From Alligator mississippiensis (Eukaryota > Chordata > Crocodylia > Alligatoridae), in the NCBI RefSeq assembly GCF_030867095.1, contig NC_081824.1, positions 360,983,829-361,047,828 of the forward strand: 64,000 bases of DNA, in the 5' to 3' direction. A program made the translations under genes and the position numbers. Positions 33,301-43,794 of the stretch are shown piece after piece (position 1 is the stretch's first letter; every line of letters begins with the position of its first letter). A model generated the notes under the pieces. The model saw only the letters and a list, made by a program, of their open reading frames with translations. It made no database searches and was not told where the DNA came from.

Positions 33301-36300
33301 ACCTTAAAATTGGTGATGTGCCCTTTAAACATATTTTTGCAGCACTAAATGAAAGAAGAAACCACTTTAAATGCTTATTATCAAACACATAAACAAACAC
33401 AAGGTTCTGTAAGATCAAAAATGATACTCAGGCATAGCTTGCCTTCTGTAGTGCAATGAAGCATCAAGTAAAGGCCAGATAAAGCAGACAGAGCTGACAG
33501 ACTTGAGCTCAGATAATGGCAAATGAGGAGATAAGAGTGCAAATAAAATACAAGAAGTAAAATCAAACCAGATTTTCACAGCCAGACCCTATTTCTCTCT
33601 TTCAGAAACTTCAGTCCAAAACCCAAAGAGGAATTTTTGCATTATTTCACTACTAAAAACCACAAAACATTCGTGATTAAATTTTTATTGCAAAAACATC
33701 ACTTTAAATACAGGATTTTTAGTTATCATTTGACTGAATACTTTAATGGAATCAAAACTTCTCACCGTCAAAAAGGCTACATAAAGCTGTCCATGTGTAA
33801 ACAGGCTTAGGAATATAAATACATATTTTGTCAAAAGTCTGACCTTGTGACTTGTTTATAGTCATAGAATAAGAGGGCCCTTGTATAAGGGCCCTTGTAC
33901 ATGTAAGACAATTACCCCTTTTAGTGGTTTAATTGTCCTTTTTAAGGATTTAATTGCAAAACAGTGCACACATTCAGCAGCATGTTACAATTACATCTTG
34001 TAACAGTACACGCATTTGGCAGCATATTTCGATTTAAATTACTTTTTTATGTAGCAAACTAAAACACGTCCCATGTATTTTAGTTTGCTACATAACAAAT
34101 TACAGTGATATTCCTCATGTGTACAAGGGCCCTATCCAGAGAAGGCAGCAGGGACAGTGCATGGGGGGTTGGAAGTCCAGGTGTGCTTAGGAAAGCTTGG
34201 GTTTAGCAGGCTTCCAGCACCCCATGCACCATCTCCAACACCTTCTCCAGCTGCCAGCACAACCAACCACCCTCCTGCCACCTTCCTGGGGCAGACAGCC
34301 CATTCCTGGGCAATCCCAGGCAGCAGAAAAGTGGCAGAGACAGTACACGGGGCGCTGGAAGCCACCCAAGCCCAAGCTTCCACAAGCACACCTAGGCATC
34401 CAGCACCCTGCACACTGGTGGATCTGGCAACCTGGGGCTGCACCCGTGCAGCTAACACCCTGCCCAGGTGGCCCTGGGAGGCCTTGGAGAGAAGCACTGG
34501 GCCCTCCACAGCTCAGGGGCTGTGCAACCCAGAAGTAGTTCATTCAGGCAGGCTCCACTAAGGGAAAAAAAAAGTGGTGAGGGGCCTGATCTTATTTACG
34601 TTTTTCTCCCAGAGCCTGCCTGTTTCTCCCGTGGCCAGGGACTGACCTGCCAGTGAGTCACGCAGCCCCTGAGCTGCACAGAACCCCAGTGCTTCCCTCT
34701 GCGGTGGCAGCACCCCTGGGCAGCACCCACCTACTGGCAGCCCACAAGGGTGGTCCCAAGGGTGCTGCTGCCATGGAGGGAAGAACCTGGGGCCCCCACA
34801 GCTCAGGGCCTGCCAGCAGCTCGCCCCCCAGCTGCAGGAGAGCTGGGCAAGCTCCAAGGGGGAGGGGGGAAAAGGATTGGGTCCCTCACCACATTTTTTT
34901 TTCCCTTTGGCAGAGCCTGCCTGCTCCACAGTGGAGAAGCCCAGTGCTTCATTCTAGCTCTGACTTGCCTGCTTAGCCTGTCTATCCAGAGCACTCTGAT
35001 TGGTTGTTTCAGTTGCCAAAACAATCAATCAGAGTGCTCTTAACAGATAGAATAAGCCTATTATTATTATAGATGCTTATAGACCCCCCCCCCCCGCTCC
35101 ACCAAAAACCATTAAAACTAATGGGATGTCTACAGCCCAAGTTTACACTGCCAGGCAGTAGCAATCCCAGCTACACAGGTATTTTGCATATCCATAGCCA
35201 GTACAGGCATGTTTGCTATATTAACATTGCCTCTCCACTGTCTCAGCAGTGCTAATTAGATGGCCTACATGAATTAAGCTGCATAGATTCAATATCAGGA
35301 GGGCATGTACTTCCGTATTTCACAGTGTATAAGTCAAGGTTTGAAGCCCAAATATTGACCTTTAAATTTCCACCTCAGCTTTTACACCATATCCAGGGCC
35401 TGGCTGGGCCAGCACACAGTTTCCAGGCAGGGCTACTGCTGCAGCTGCCGGGGTACTCAGCTGTCCTGGCATCCAGCAGCTCCTTGTCCCCCTGCTCCAG
35501 CCCTCAGGGCATCAGGTAGGGAAGTGGCAGGGATGGGGGAGCTGCAGTGCAGAGTGTCAGGCTTAGGCTGGCAGGAGCATAGAGTCTGAACTCAGGGGGG
35601 TGGTGGGAACACAGAGCTTGGGTGGGCAGGGTGTGGGTATAGGGAAGGATGTGGGTGTGGGGGAAGTCAGATGCACTGGAGCTAGCTGACTTCCCCCCTC
35701 CCTGACTGCGTGCAGTGGCAAGGAGTTCAGCTTGCCCAGCCTGCCTCTATCATGCTGCTTGCAGGGGCCAGGGCTGGGGCCAAGCTCGGCAGTCATCTGG
35801 CACGACCCAGGCAATGCTGGCCCCAGCCCCTGAGAGTGGTGCTGCCTGGGCTGTGCCAGCCAAGCACCAAGCCTGGCCCCAGCAAGCAGTACAACCTGGG
35901 CCATGACAGCCAAGCCCAGCCCCAGCCCCTCCACCTCCAGCAGTGTTGATCTCACATGTATCCACCTCCTAGGTGTCCTACTTGCAGTGAGGGTGTGCAG
36001 AGGCCAGTATAAATCAACCCCAAATTTCTGATCCAAAAAGTTAGGTCAACTTATACACCAGATCTATGAAAAACCTAACTTTTTAAATCAGAAAAATGGG
36101 GTCGACTTATACACTGCATCGACTTATACACCATGAAATACGGTATGCCATGTTTGAGGGCACTGCTGCCTGACATGGTGAGTTTGCAGTGTAGACACCC
36201 ACAAATCTTTCAGTTATACACCTCCAAATGGTCTTTTACTAAGGCTGCTGTTATGTGTTATTCTTTAAACCATTCTCAATCTGTGGAATGTTAGTGTTAA

Positions 36301-39300
36301 ATTTCGAGCCGCTTCAGAGGAGTCACACGTTAAGGCTTAATGCCATCTCTGACCTGCACAAGTGTGACTTGAGGGCCTGGAGAGCAGAGGCATGGCCAAA
36401 AGCCAGGACTCTATCCCCCTCTGGGAGTAGAGCCCAGGAATTAGGCATGGAACCTAGGGAAACATACCACCCTGGGCTCCATGATCTCACCGTGGTCAGT
36501 TCTAGGCAGCCCTTTCCCTCATTCCCCTTCCCAGGAACACTAGAAGCTGAGGAGGGAAGCCAACTCTCCCCCCCCCCCCCAATTCTCCTGGCTTGGGGAA
36601 AGCTGCCCAGATGTGGGCCAAAGGGTTAGCCCTCTGAGAAAAGGGCCATGTGCTCAGCCCCCAGTCTGGGGGCCTGGTTTGGGTCTCCTGGGGTCCTTGG
36701 AGTTAGCAGTGTGGTGCCATGTAGGTTGAGGTCATACCTGCTGGAGGTGGGTAGACATGTTGGTTTGGGGCCAGTACAACCCCCTAGGCAGTATGGCTTG
36801 AGAGGGTGGAAAGTTTGTCAGGGGAAGAGGGGTGGGAATCCTGCATCTTGAGATACCGGATGACTTCAAGTCAATTGCTTTTTCTCCATAGAGCACATTA
36901 ACAATACCCTAGCTCAAGCTAGGTAGAACAGCTCAAAGATAACCCTCACCTAGCTTTAATACACTTAGAGAGTACTTAGTACAGTTTAACACACTTTAAA
37001 GCATGAATGCTACCATTTTAAGTGTCTTTATAATGGTTTAAAGGTAACCTGTTACATCACCCTTAGTACACTACCCAATTTTTGAGTGCCAATATTAAAA
37101 TGAACTGTGAGAGCTATGCATAATATCTTTGAATATGAATATAATAAAGATACCACTATGCATGTTTAAACTGTGGCCAGTTTATTTGATTGAACAACAG
37201 TCTCTTCTACTTATCCCTTTATTTTCTCCCTTCAGGTTGGTTCCATTGTTGGAGCAATTCTCATAATACTCATAGCTGTGGTTGGAGGAATACTGTATCA
37301 GGGTTCCTGGACGATTTCCCCTGAACTGTGGATCATTGGGACCATATTTCCAGCTGCTGGTTACTCTTTAGGCTTTTTCCTGGCTCGCATTTCTGGTCAA
37401 TCTTGGCACAGGTACAGATTGCTCTATAACTCAGAGTTTGTAATCTTATTCCAGTCATAAAAGAAAATTGGCCCTATAACTGATGTTTTTATTTAGTGAT
37501 TAACCAGTGATAATAAACTCCTAAGACCTAGCTACTCCACCAAATCTCCCTCTCCTTGACACAACGCCTATGAACATGCATTAAGATGGGACTTATGTTC
37601 TGACTTTTTTTCTTTATGGCTTCTGATTTCTCTCAAATTTCACTAAAGTGTCCCTCTGTTTCCCCTTATGTGTCCCTAGGCCCCACTGACTCCCCAACAT
37701 GTGTGCACAGAAGGGATCTGACCTACAAGTTGATTGGGATTGCAGTTAAATGCCCTCAAAGCAGAGGGTTTAAGTAGCTCCATCTGCCTGACACTTTCAT
37801 GCCAGATGTATTCCCCCCCCCCCCCCCCCGACCTGGCAATTTCTTTTCTCCTTTGCAACAAAGAAATTTTCACTTTTACTGCATCACTATTATTACCAGG
37901 GATCCTACTTTTCTCTGAGGAAAAAAATCCCCAATTTTCAGATTTAAAAAAGTAACCCAAAATCCACATTTTCCTGTGATTAGAATGAAACACCACTATA
38001 TATAGATAGAGTGGTGTAAAAGTCTGCACTGCAGCTCCCCCACCCCACCACTTCCCTACCTGATATCTATATCTATCTATAGTGCTGTTTCATTTTAATC
38101 ACAGGAAAATGTGGATTTGAGGTTACATTTTTTTATCCAAAAAATGGGGATTTTTTTTTGTCAGAGAAAACCAGGATCCTTGGTATTACCCATGCTACAT
38201 GACCTGCATTCACCCCTTCATTTACAATGTGGCTATACTCCCATTCGTTCAATTTTTTTCCCTGCCCTGTCCAATAATTCATGCTATGGGGTTTGTTAAC
38301 TTTCCTGTGTACCACTAATTATTTGATCCCAGACCCCTTGACTTTTATGTAGAAACTCCCATTGACTTCAATGAACATTGGATTAGACTCCAAATTCACT
38401 GCATAGTCAGTGAGGCACCATCAGGAGGAAGATGTTACAATTAAGACATTAATGTAAAAGAAAACCCTGCATTAGTGCAGAGAGCTTTGTGCACTTGCAA
38501 ACAATGTTCTTTCTAATGCATACCCTTCACTGAGGTGCATGACTTGTGGAATATTTTATGGATTATATGAACTGGAGTGTTCTTCCTGATCTATTACCTT
38601 TGGCCGTATGTTTCTTTCATATCTGTATTTCTGCAGAGTACATTGATGCCAGAGGATATGACATTTTTCTTGTATTATTCCCCTTAGATGTCGTACAGTA
38701 GCTTTGGAAACGGGCATGCAGAACACTCAGCTGTGTACAACGATTGTGCAGCTCTCCTTCACCCCTCAACAGCTTGCACAGATGTTTACTTTTCCACTTA
38801 TCTACAGTATTTTCCAGATGCTATTTGCACTGATATTTTTAGGAGGTAAGCCACAGACATCTTCCTTCAGAACACTGTGACTATACATTGATAGCTTTAT
38901 TATTAATAGTACTTTTATTTTATGTGGATAGTCACGAGAATATGAGTGGGCAGTTTAAAAATACTAATAACTAAAGAAAAATGGTTAAATGAAATAATAA
39001 TCCAGATCCTCATTGTATACAACATATAAAAGAAGACATAAATCTCAGTTCTGGGTTCCAGCTGATGCCTAAAGGTATTCTAAACCACCTGGAACTGGCC
39101 ACCAGGAATACACCAAATTGTAAGAATCCTCTGGAAAACATACCAGAGGAGTAGCCAAGGCACAGAGGATGTGTACCAGGGGGCAGAGGATATGTGACCA
39201 GGACACAGCGTATCTAGCTATTCTGAGCCGCTATTACAACCCACTAAAGGTAGGAAAGATGCTGTAAGGGATGGAGAAATAGACTGGGACCTTAAGGGAC

Positions 39301-40933
39301 CTGCATGCAGTTTCTGGCTCAGCCACAAACTTGTTACGTGATTTTAGTCCACTTAATGCCTCTGCTTCCCAATTGTGAAAATAGGGATGTCATAAACATA
39401 AAATCCATGAAAGGTCCTGAGGCATGTGTGCACTTTAGTAACACAGGGCATATAAATCCTTAGAGAGAGACACCCTAGCTTACCCTTCCACAGTGATATC
39501 CTCAACCCCATGTCTGGGCCTTCATGGCATGTAAGTAGGCCAGAGCAATATAAAACAGTTCCAAAAGTCTCAGTTCCAGGCAAGAAAGAGTCTCCTGACA
39601 CAGGCACATTGAAAGATGGCTGTAAGGGTGCCTCTTCAGTAACTATTCACATGTCCCAATGCTGGGGTGGTAAGGTTATGTCTGCAGTTGGGGCACAGCA
39701 TGTAATACTACAGAGATGCAGGATGTAGCCTGTAAGGCACCTAGAAAAGTGACTATACTCCAGACTAACCAACACAACTGTCAGGATTATGCCATCTGTC
39801 TCTCCACTCCTCAGAGCAGCCCAGGGTTGGGAAGGAAGACCAGTAAAGCCACTTTAGCCCCACATTTACCCCCACCAACCCACCACTTGCAACTACTGTC
39901 CAGTTCTACTAAACTGTTAATGTGCTTCCCTGTGTGTCCTCCAGTCCTACTGGCATCCTAAGGTGTACACAGAAGGGATATGACATACAAATTAGTTAGG
40001 AATGCAATTAAATGCCCTAGAAACAGGAGGCCCAAATGTCTCCATCTGCCTGATGTTAGCATGATGGATGTGTTTTCTCCCATTTGCAATTTTCTTTCTC
40101 CTTTGCCACAAAGAATTTTTCACTGTAATTAACCTCCAGCCAGGAAAAAACTTCCTTCAGAGTTGTGTGTCACCCTCAGAACAGACTCTCTGGAACTACC
40201 AACACCCTCCTGGCAGTGTGCACAATGCAAATCTCCTAGCTATTCTCAGCAAAAGGCAAGACCGTGAGATTTGGTACTAAACCTCTGGCTTGCCACGGAC
40301 AGCACTGCCACAGGGTCTGGCATCAAACCTGCAACACAGCCTCAGCCAATAATCCACGGAATGCAATTGTGGCATCAACCATTCTTGCCCCACTGGTTCC
40401 ACACCTGTCCTAAGCACAGCTCAGTTACAACTGAGAACCACTGGCATGGAGCCTTCCCCATTCTAATGCAACCTTCTAAATATGACAACCATCCAGTCAC
40501 CTAATACACCATTTGATCAAATAGCCAAGATAAAAATCAGCCCTAAACAAAACCCAATACAGGGTTTTTTCTTTATGTTTAAAACAAACTTGTTCAATGA
40601 TAAGTTATGGTTAAAGGCTTTGTGTAACTTATACTTTGTTTAGAGAACAATAGCTAGTATTAAGATGATAAATGCCTTACAGCAACATCTTACTACAGTA
40701 GCTTCTCCAGCTTCTCATTATGATTTGTGCATCTAATTCAAAATATGTATTGATTCGTAGCCTACCAAGCACACAAAAGATGTCAAGGCACAATGAAAAC
40801 AGACTTCACTGAAGAAGAAGATGAAACGGAAACAAAATCTGAGTCATTATATGCCAACATGAATGGTGGATTTACATCAAATGAAAAACAGATAGATAAT
40901 CATGTTTCTGTGGACACCAAAGAAAATGTATAA
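27391..40933 (+). CDS. SLC10A2: Ileal apical sodium/bile acid cotransporter (ASBT), six coding exons
   Basis: Takes up conjugated bile acids together with sodium across the apical membrane of ileal enterocytes, cholangiocytes and renal tubule cells (family knowledge). The coding sequence is the join of 27391-27833, 30820-30938, 32326-32414, 37236-37411, 38688-38845 and 40761-40933. It totals 1158 bases and 385 residues, against 348 in human. Every internal border has AG/GT, and the phases agree. Hallmarks read directly are the first helix followed by [20 protein letters not shown], the crossover block [33 protein letters not shown], and [10 protein letters not shown], whose Glu and Gln match the sodium site of bacterial ASBT structures. 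The start at 27391 has A at -3. An in-frame ATG at 27187 has a poor context and is more likely 5' UTR. Paralogues such as SLC10A1 fit worse, because the human ASBT blocks align almost residue for residue. Confidence 0.96.
29934..29980 (+). mobile_element. CR1 3' tail remnant
   Basis: GGGGGTGGACACGATGATCT followed by GTAAGGTCCCTTCCAGGC is the terminal part of a CR1 3' UTR, strongly truncated. Confidence 0.6.
30165..30415. mobile_element. hAT-type palindromic element with GATA array at its centre
   Basis: 251 bases bounded by CAGGGATCT and GAATTCCTG, inside a perfect 8-bp duplication CTCATAAC (30157-30164 and 30416-30423). The arms (about 85 bases, including AAGTAACCCAAAAGCCACAT and its reverse complement) pair almost completely. 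The loop is an uninterrupted GATA/ATAG array at 30256-30321. Confidence 0.88.
30256..30321. repeat. (GATA)n microsatellite
   Basis: About 16 uninterrupted ATAG units at the centre of a palindrome. Confidence 0.95.
30820..30938 (+). CDS. SLC10A2: SLC10A2 coding exon 2
   Basis: 119 bases, entered after TTTGCAG and left at G|GTGAGT. It encodes [20 protein letters not shown] followed by [20 protein letters not shown], which matches the human ASBT segment around helices 4 and 5 with few substitutions. The length is the same as I recall for the human exon. Confidence 0.95.
30939..32325 (+). other. SLC10A2: SLC10A2 intron 2
   Basis: 1.4 kb, GTGAGT to ATTGCAG. I see no repeat or exon in it. Confidence 0.85.
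32326..32414 (+). CDS. SLC10A2: SLC10A2 coding exon 3
   Basis: 89 bases between ATTGCAG and AAG|GTAAGA. It encodes [20 protein letters not shown] then PKQAKIILK, the helix and following basic loop of ASBT (human has VNHKWPQKAKIILK). It ends at a codon boundary, so the next intron is phase 0. Confidence 0.95.
32627..32658. repeat. (GT)n microsatellite
   Basis: GT dinucleotide run with one GC interruption. Confidence 0.9.
33887..34134. mobile_element. Fold-back MITE, AGGGCCCTTGTACA family
   Basis: Inverted ends AGGGCCCTTGTACATG and CATGTGTACAAGGGCCCT, with a second overlapping copy of the left motif at 33873. A further inner palindrome is formed by TATGTAGCAAACTAAAACA and TTTTAGTTTGCTACATAA. 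No clear target duplication. Confidence 0.7.
34135..34980. other. GC-rich non-coding tract in intron 3
   Basis: GC-rich sequence with overlapping open frames on both strands but no codon signal in any. Several blocks repeat within it (GGAGCACTGGGC.. type, CAGGGGCTGTGCA / CAGGGCCTGCC, and GTGGTGAGGGGCCTGATCTT / GGATTGGGTCCCTCACCACA in inverted form), suggesting it is the core of a larger fold-back transposon. Confidence 0.5.
34981..35049. repeat. Perfect-stem hairpin
   Basis: TCTATCCAGAGCACTCTGAT TGG.. and its inverted copy AATCAGAGTGCTCTTAACAG form a stem of about 29 bases with a short loop around 35011-35018. It looks like the tip of a fold-back element. Confidence 0.75.
35311..36145. mobile_element. 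Fold-back DNA element, CCGTATTTCA..TGAAATACGG
   Basis: The ends CCGTATTTCACAGTGTATAA and GTGTATAAGTCG-type inverted copies (TTATACACCATGAAATACGG at 36124-36143) are clear. The arms carry several TATAAGTC/GACTTATA pairs. Between them sits a GC-rich core (35390-35950) with no credible coding. Superfamily hAT is likely from the terminal form, but the target duplication is not resolved. Confidence 0.7.
37236..37411 (+). CDS. SLC10A2: SLC10A2 coding exon 4
   Basis: 176 bases after a CTCCCTTCAG acceptor, leaving at CACAG|GTACAG. It encodes [20 protein letters not shown], then [20 protein letters not shown] and [14 protein letters not shown]. These are two membrane helices and the strongly conserved GTIFP/GYSLGF block. 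The intron before it is the longest in the gene (4.8 kb) and is filled with fold-back transposons. Confidence 0.95.
37412..38687 (+). other. SLC10A2: SLC10A2 intron 4
   Basis: 1.3 kb, GTACAG to CCCTTAG, with one fold-back hAT element at 37897-38182. Confidence 0.85.
37897..38182. mobile_element. hAT-type palindromic element, same family as 30165-30415
   Basis: Starts CAGGGATCC and ends GGATCCTTG. The arms of about 105 bases are inverted copies (AATCCACATTTTCCTGTGAT in the left, its complement in the right). The flanking 8-mers ATTATTAC and GTATTACC are only partly alike. The loop contains TATAGATAGA and ATATCTATATCTATC, so a degenerate GATA-type centre is shared with the 30165 copy. Confidence 0.85.
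38688..38845 (+). CDS. SLC10A2: SLC10A2 coding exon 5
   Basis: 158 bases between CCCTTAG and GGAG|GTAAG. It encodes [20 protein letters not shown], then [20 protein letters not shown] and [13 protein letters not shown]. The ETGMQNTQL block carries the Glu and Gln that bind sodium in bacterial homologues, and both are intact. Human reads [20 protein letters not shown] here. Confidence 0.95.
38846..40760 (+). other. SLC10A2: SLC10A2 intron 5
   Basis: 1.9 kb, GTAAG to TTCGTAG. I see no repeat that I can name. Parts of 39960-40260 resemble 37690-37870 in intron 4 (both have a run reading roughly ACAGAAGGGAT..GACNTACAA, then CAATTTC and TTTCTCCTTTG), which suggests a diverged dispersed repeat. 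Confidence 0.75.
40761..40933 (+). CDS. SLC10A2: SLC10A2 coding exon 6 (C-terminal tail and stop)
   Basis: The last coding exon follows TTCGTAG and encodes [16 protein letters not shown], an acidic run [11 protein letters not shown], then [16 protein letters not shown] and a polar end, closing with TAA at 40931-40933. The KRC, the Y-x-x-N-GGF motif and the general layout match human (KKCHG, FYKANGGFQPDEK), but the tail is about 13-15 residues longer and more acidic. The cytoplasmic tail is known to matter for apical sorting in the mammalian protein. Confidence 0.93.
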
Positions 40934-42860
40934 AATATATGGTTTACTCAAAACTTTTGCTTATGAATCACTGCTGACAGGGAAATATTTATCCCAAGAA
41001 GACTTCCTATTGACATTGTATAGAAGACTTGAAATGATTGATTTGTGAAAGGTCTTTTTATGGTTTGGCCTTTGATTCTGAATGAAGTTTTTGCCTCCAG
41101 GATCAAATTCATTTGCTAAAATATTTAATGTTTCATAATGGGCTAGTATGACAAGGCTGAAAAGTAAAGCTGCTATTGCTGAGAAATGGCATTTTCATTA
41201 CTGACTCAAGCCCTTATCCTGAAAATAGATCTGCCAGTAATAACCCTGAATTAATGAGAAGTCCTTCCAAGAGGCTTGAATAGGTGCAGGGGTCCATGTG
41301 GTAGATGTAACATAGGACCGGGGTCTTATTGTGAACATAAAACAGCACAGAAAAGGAAAACACATAGAACAAAGAACTAAGCAATGTTTCCTTCAGGTCA
41401 GTATGTGCAGCCTAAAAGCTATTGTATTATAACAATTGAATGCTATTAATAAGGAGTGTTATTTTTTGTTTTCAATATGAGAGTTGTGTTATTTATCATT
41501 AGAATAGGTATAGCCAGGACTACAGATCCGCAGAGCAAGTCAATCCCCTTGGTTTCCCAGTGTTCCTCCACTTATGTGGAGCTTACAGTGGGTTTACTGC
41601 TCATTGTTTTGTATGAGGGTCTAATAGACGTATTTTCAGTATTTGCATAATCTCATATGATTTCAAGCCATCCCTTGGAAAGAGGGTTAAGCGACAAAAG
41701 TGTTAATTTATTCAAAAGCTATTACATTAAAAGGTATAAAAATACTCTGGGTTGCCATTTTTGTGCCCACTTGAATTTCAGTAACCATTGTATGCCTTCT
41801 GTTCAGGCAATTTAGCTATAAGGGTGCCAGATGTGCTGTTGTAATCAGCCATGTAAAGATACAAATTAGACAAAATATGGCAAGAAATAATTTTGGATAA
41901 AAAGGGGAACCCATAATTATTTGCCCCTGCAAACTGAAAACTACGTAATGAAAATCTGCCCGTAGCTAGATGGGTACACAATTCCAAGTAAAATTACTTT
42001 GCACAATAACTTTACATTGCATGGCTGTGAACTCCAAATACACAATACCCATAATCCTGCAGTGTTTATACAAGGAAAACGTCCAGTGAAGTCTATAAAA
42101 GCTTGGCTGAATATGGACTTCACAAGTGGGCCAAATATCAACATGTGGAAACTATCAATCTCTTTCAGGTTTGTCCAATACAAGTGAACATTTCTAGATT
42201 CTGAGTTAATGGGATAACTTTTTTACTTCAGAATTTCTATCCAAATTATGAATTTTACAAACACAGTTTAAATTTTCACCACAGCAAAATCGTGCCCAAT
42301 ACCAAGCAAAGGGTGAATTACTTGATATATCAGATGTGTACAAAAGAGTCTTAAAATCTTTCGAAGTCTGCAATAGTATTGGTCTCAGAGTTAAGAGCAC
42401 TCAGAACCCTGAAGTAAGTGTTCAGCAGTTAGCAGGATCTGGTCTGTAACACCACCCACGCTTTTATACCTCAGATAGTGAAAGGACAGGTAAACCACAG
42501 ATCATAACCGTAAAAAGGCAAAGTCAGCAAGAAGAGGATAAACTTTTGATTCCAGTGCCTGCAAGAAAATATCTGTGGGCCTTATCCTGTTCCCATTAGG
42601 TCAACAGAGATTTTTCCATTAGCCTCAGGGAGCTGACTATATGTTTGTTCAAAATGTGGAAGAAAGAAATTTGGTTTTGATCATTTAGTATTCCTTTCTG
42701 ATATGGTAAAGCTAAAGTAACACTGAGCTTTCAAAATGAGAGTTTTCTATATGAGTTTTAAATGGATTTTGGAACTATAGTATAGTAAAGCTTGTATCAC
42801 CTGAAAGCATGTATGTGTGTATTTAAAATAAGCATGTGTAAATAGTTTGAAATAAATAAA
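40934..42860 (+). other. SLC10A2: Probable SLC10A2 3' UTR ending at tandem AATAAA
   Basis: About 1.9 kb of AT-rich, repeat-free sequence follows the stop codon. Overlapping AATAAA hexamers at 42851-42860 are the first canonical polyadenylation signals that I found downstream. Several ATTTA-type motifs are present. Mammalian ASBT mRNA has AU-rich elements in its 3' UTR, so that kind of control is plausible but inferred. The transcript end itself is not demonstrated. Confidence 0.6.
42851..42860 (+). terminator. Tandem polyadenylation signal AATAAATAAA
   Basis: Two overlapping AATAAA hexamers lie 1.92 kb after the SLC10A2 stop. They are followed by mixed T-rich sequence. Confidence 0.55.
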
Positions 42861-43790
42861 CTAAAAGAATATTTGCAATTTTGGTCACTGGAATCATCTG
42901 AGATGGAAAGAACCCAGCTCAATTTATTTTGGTGTGAAAACAATGAGCAGACAACAACAACAGATGACGAGGTCATGTTCTATAGAGTCACTTTTCAGAG
43001 CAGAATTGGATGTTAAGTGCTTTGGGCCACATTCTCTGTATCCTTTAGTTTGATTGTGCTATTCCAGCAGAGAACAGCCCTTAAGAAGACAGTGCTACTG
43101 GCTCCCTAGCAATTAACTTAGTACAGGAAAATCTCCCATTCACAATGAATTGCTTGATACTTTCTCCTCTCACCGACTCCAGCACAAGCGTTGTGTCAGG
43201 GAAATGGAGTACAGATGGAATACCATTGCTTTCTGACAAGCCACATTGGTTGAACAGAGCTTGCTGGGGCTTTAGAGCCTCAGCCCTGAAGTTGCTCTCA
43301 GTTGCACTGAAAGCTGAGGCTGCTCTGCATTACAGGTCAGAAACATGCAAGGCAATATTTGTTCCTGGCTATGTATTTGCCTCAAAAGAGTCATAAAGTC
43401 ATAAAAAGTGGAATATATTTCCCTGGCTAGTTTTAGCAGTTACCAGTTCAGTGAAAACTACAGGGCAAAGCCTCAAATTGACATAAAGATCCTCTGGAGC
43501 ATGGTGATTTTGTTAAACTGAAAACATGACAGAAGCTAAAAAAGAGCCTTAAAATTGAATGCTCTTAGTATCCTGTGATCCCTGTGTTAATTATTATTGT
43601 CTTACAAGATTATAACTAGATATGAATCTTTAAAAGCATGTGAGGCAAAGCAAGAACCAAGTTATTATGAGTCCAATGCCCTGGTCCAACATTGCTTCTG
43701 TGATGCTGCACTGAAAAGATGGTTGTAAGAAAGGCACTACCCAATATCCCTTCCCACTAAAGGGATAAGTACAGATGTTCAAAAAGCCCA
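42861..43790. other. No gene seen
   Basis: Downstream flank of SLC10A2, AT-rich with no repeat I recognise. Confidence 0.55.
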
Positions 43791-43794
43791 AGCC

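Larger units (their letters stand above)
32415..37235 (+). other. SLC10A2: SLC10A2 intron 3
   Basis: 4.8 kb. It holds a GT microsatellite, a fold-back element with a GC-rich tract and hairpin (33887-35049), and a hAT-like element with a GC-rich core (35311-36145). A GC-rich tract at 36360-36850 and the remaining sequence are unassigned. Confidence 0.85.

Noticed and set aside
34132-34976. Overlapping open frames of 100-134 codons on both strands
   Set aside because: All lie in GC-rich non-coding sequence inside SLC10A2 intron 3, with equally long frames on both strands and no splice or codon signal.
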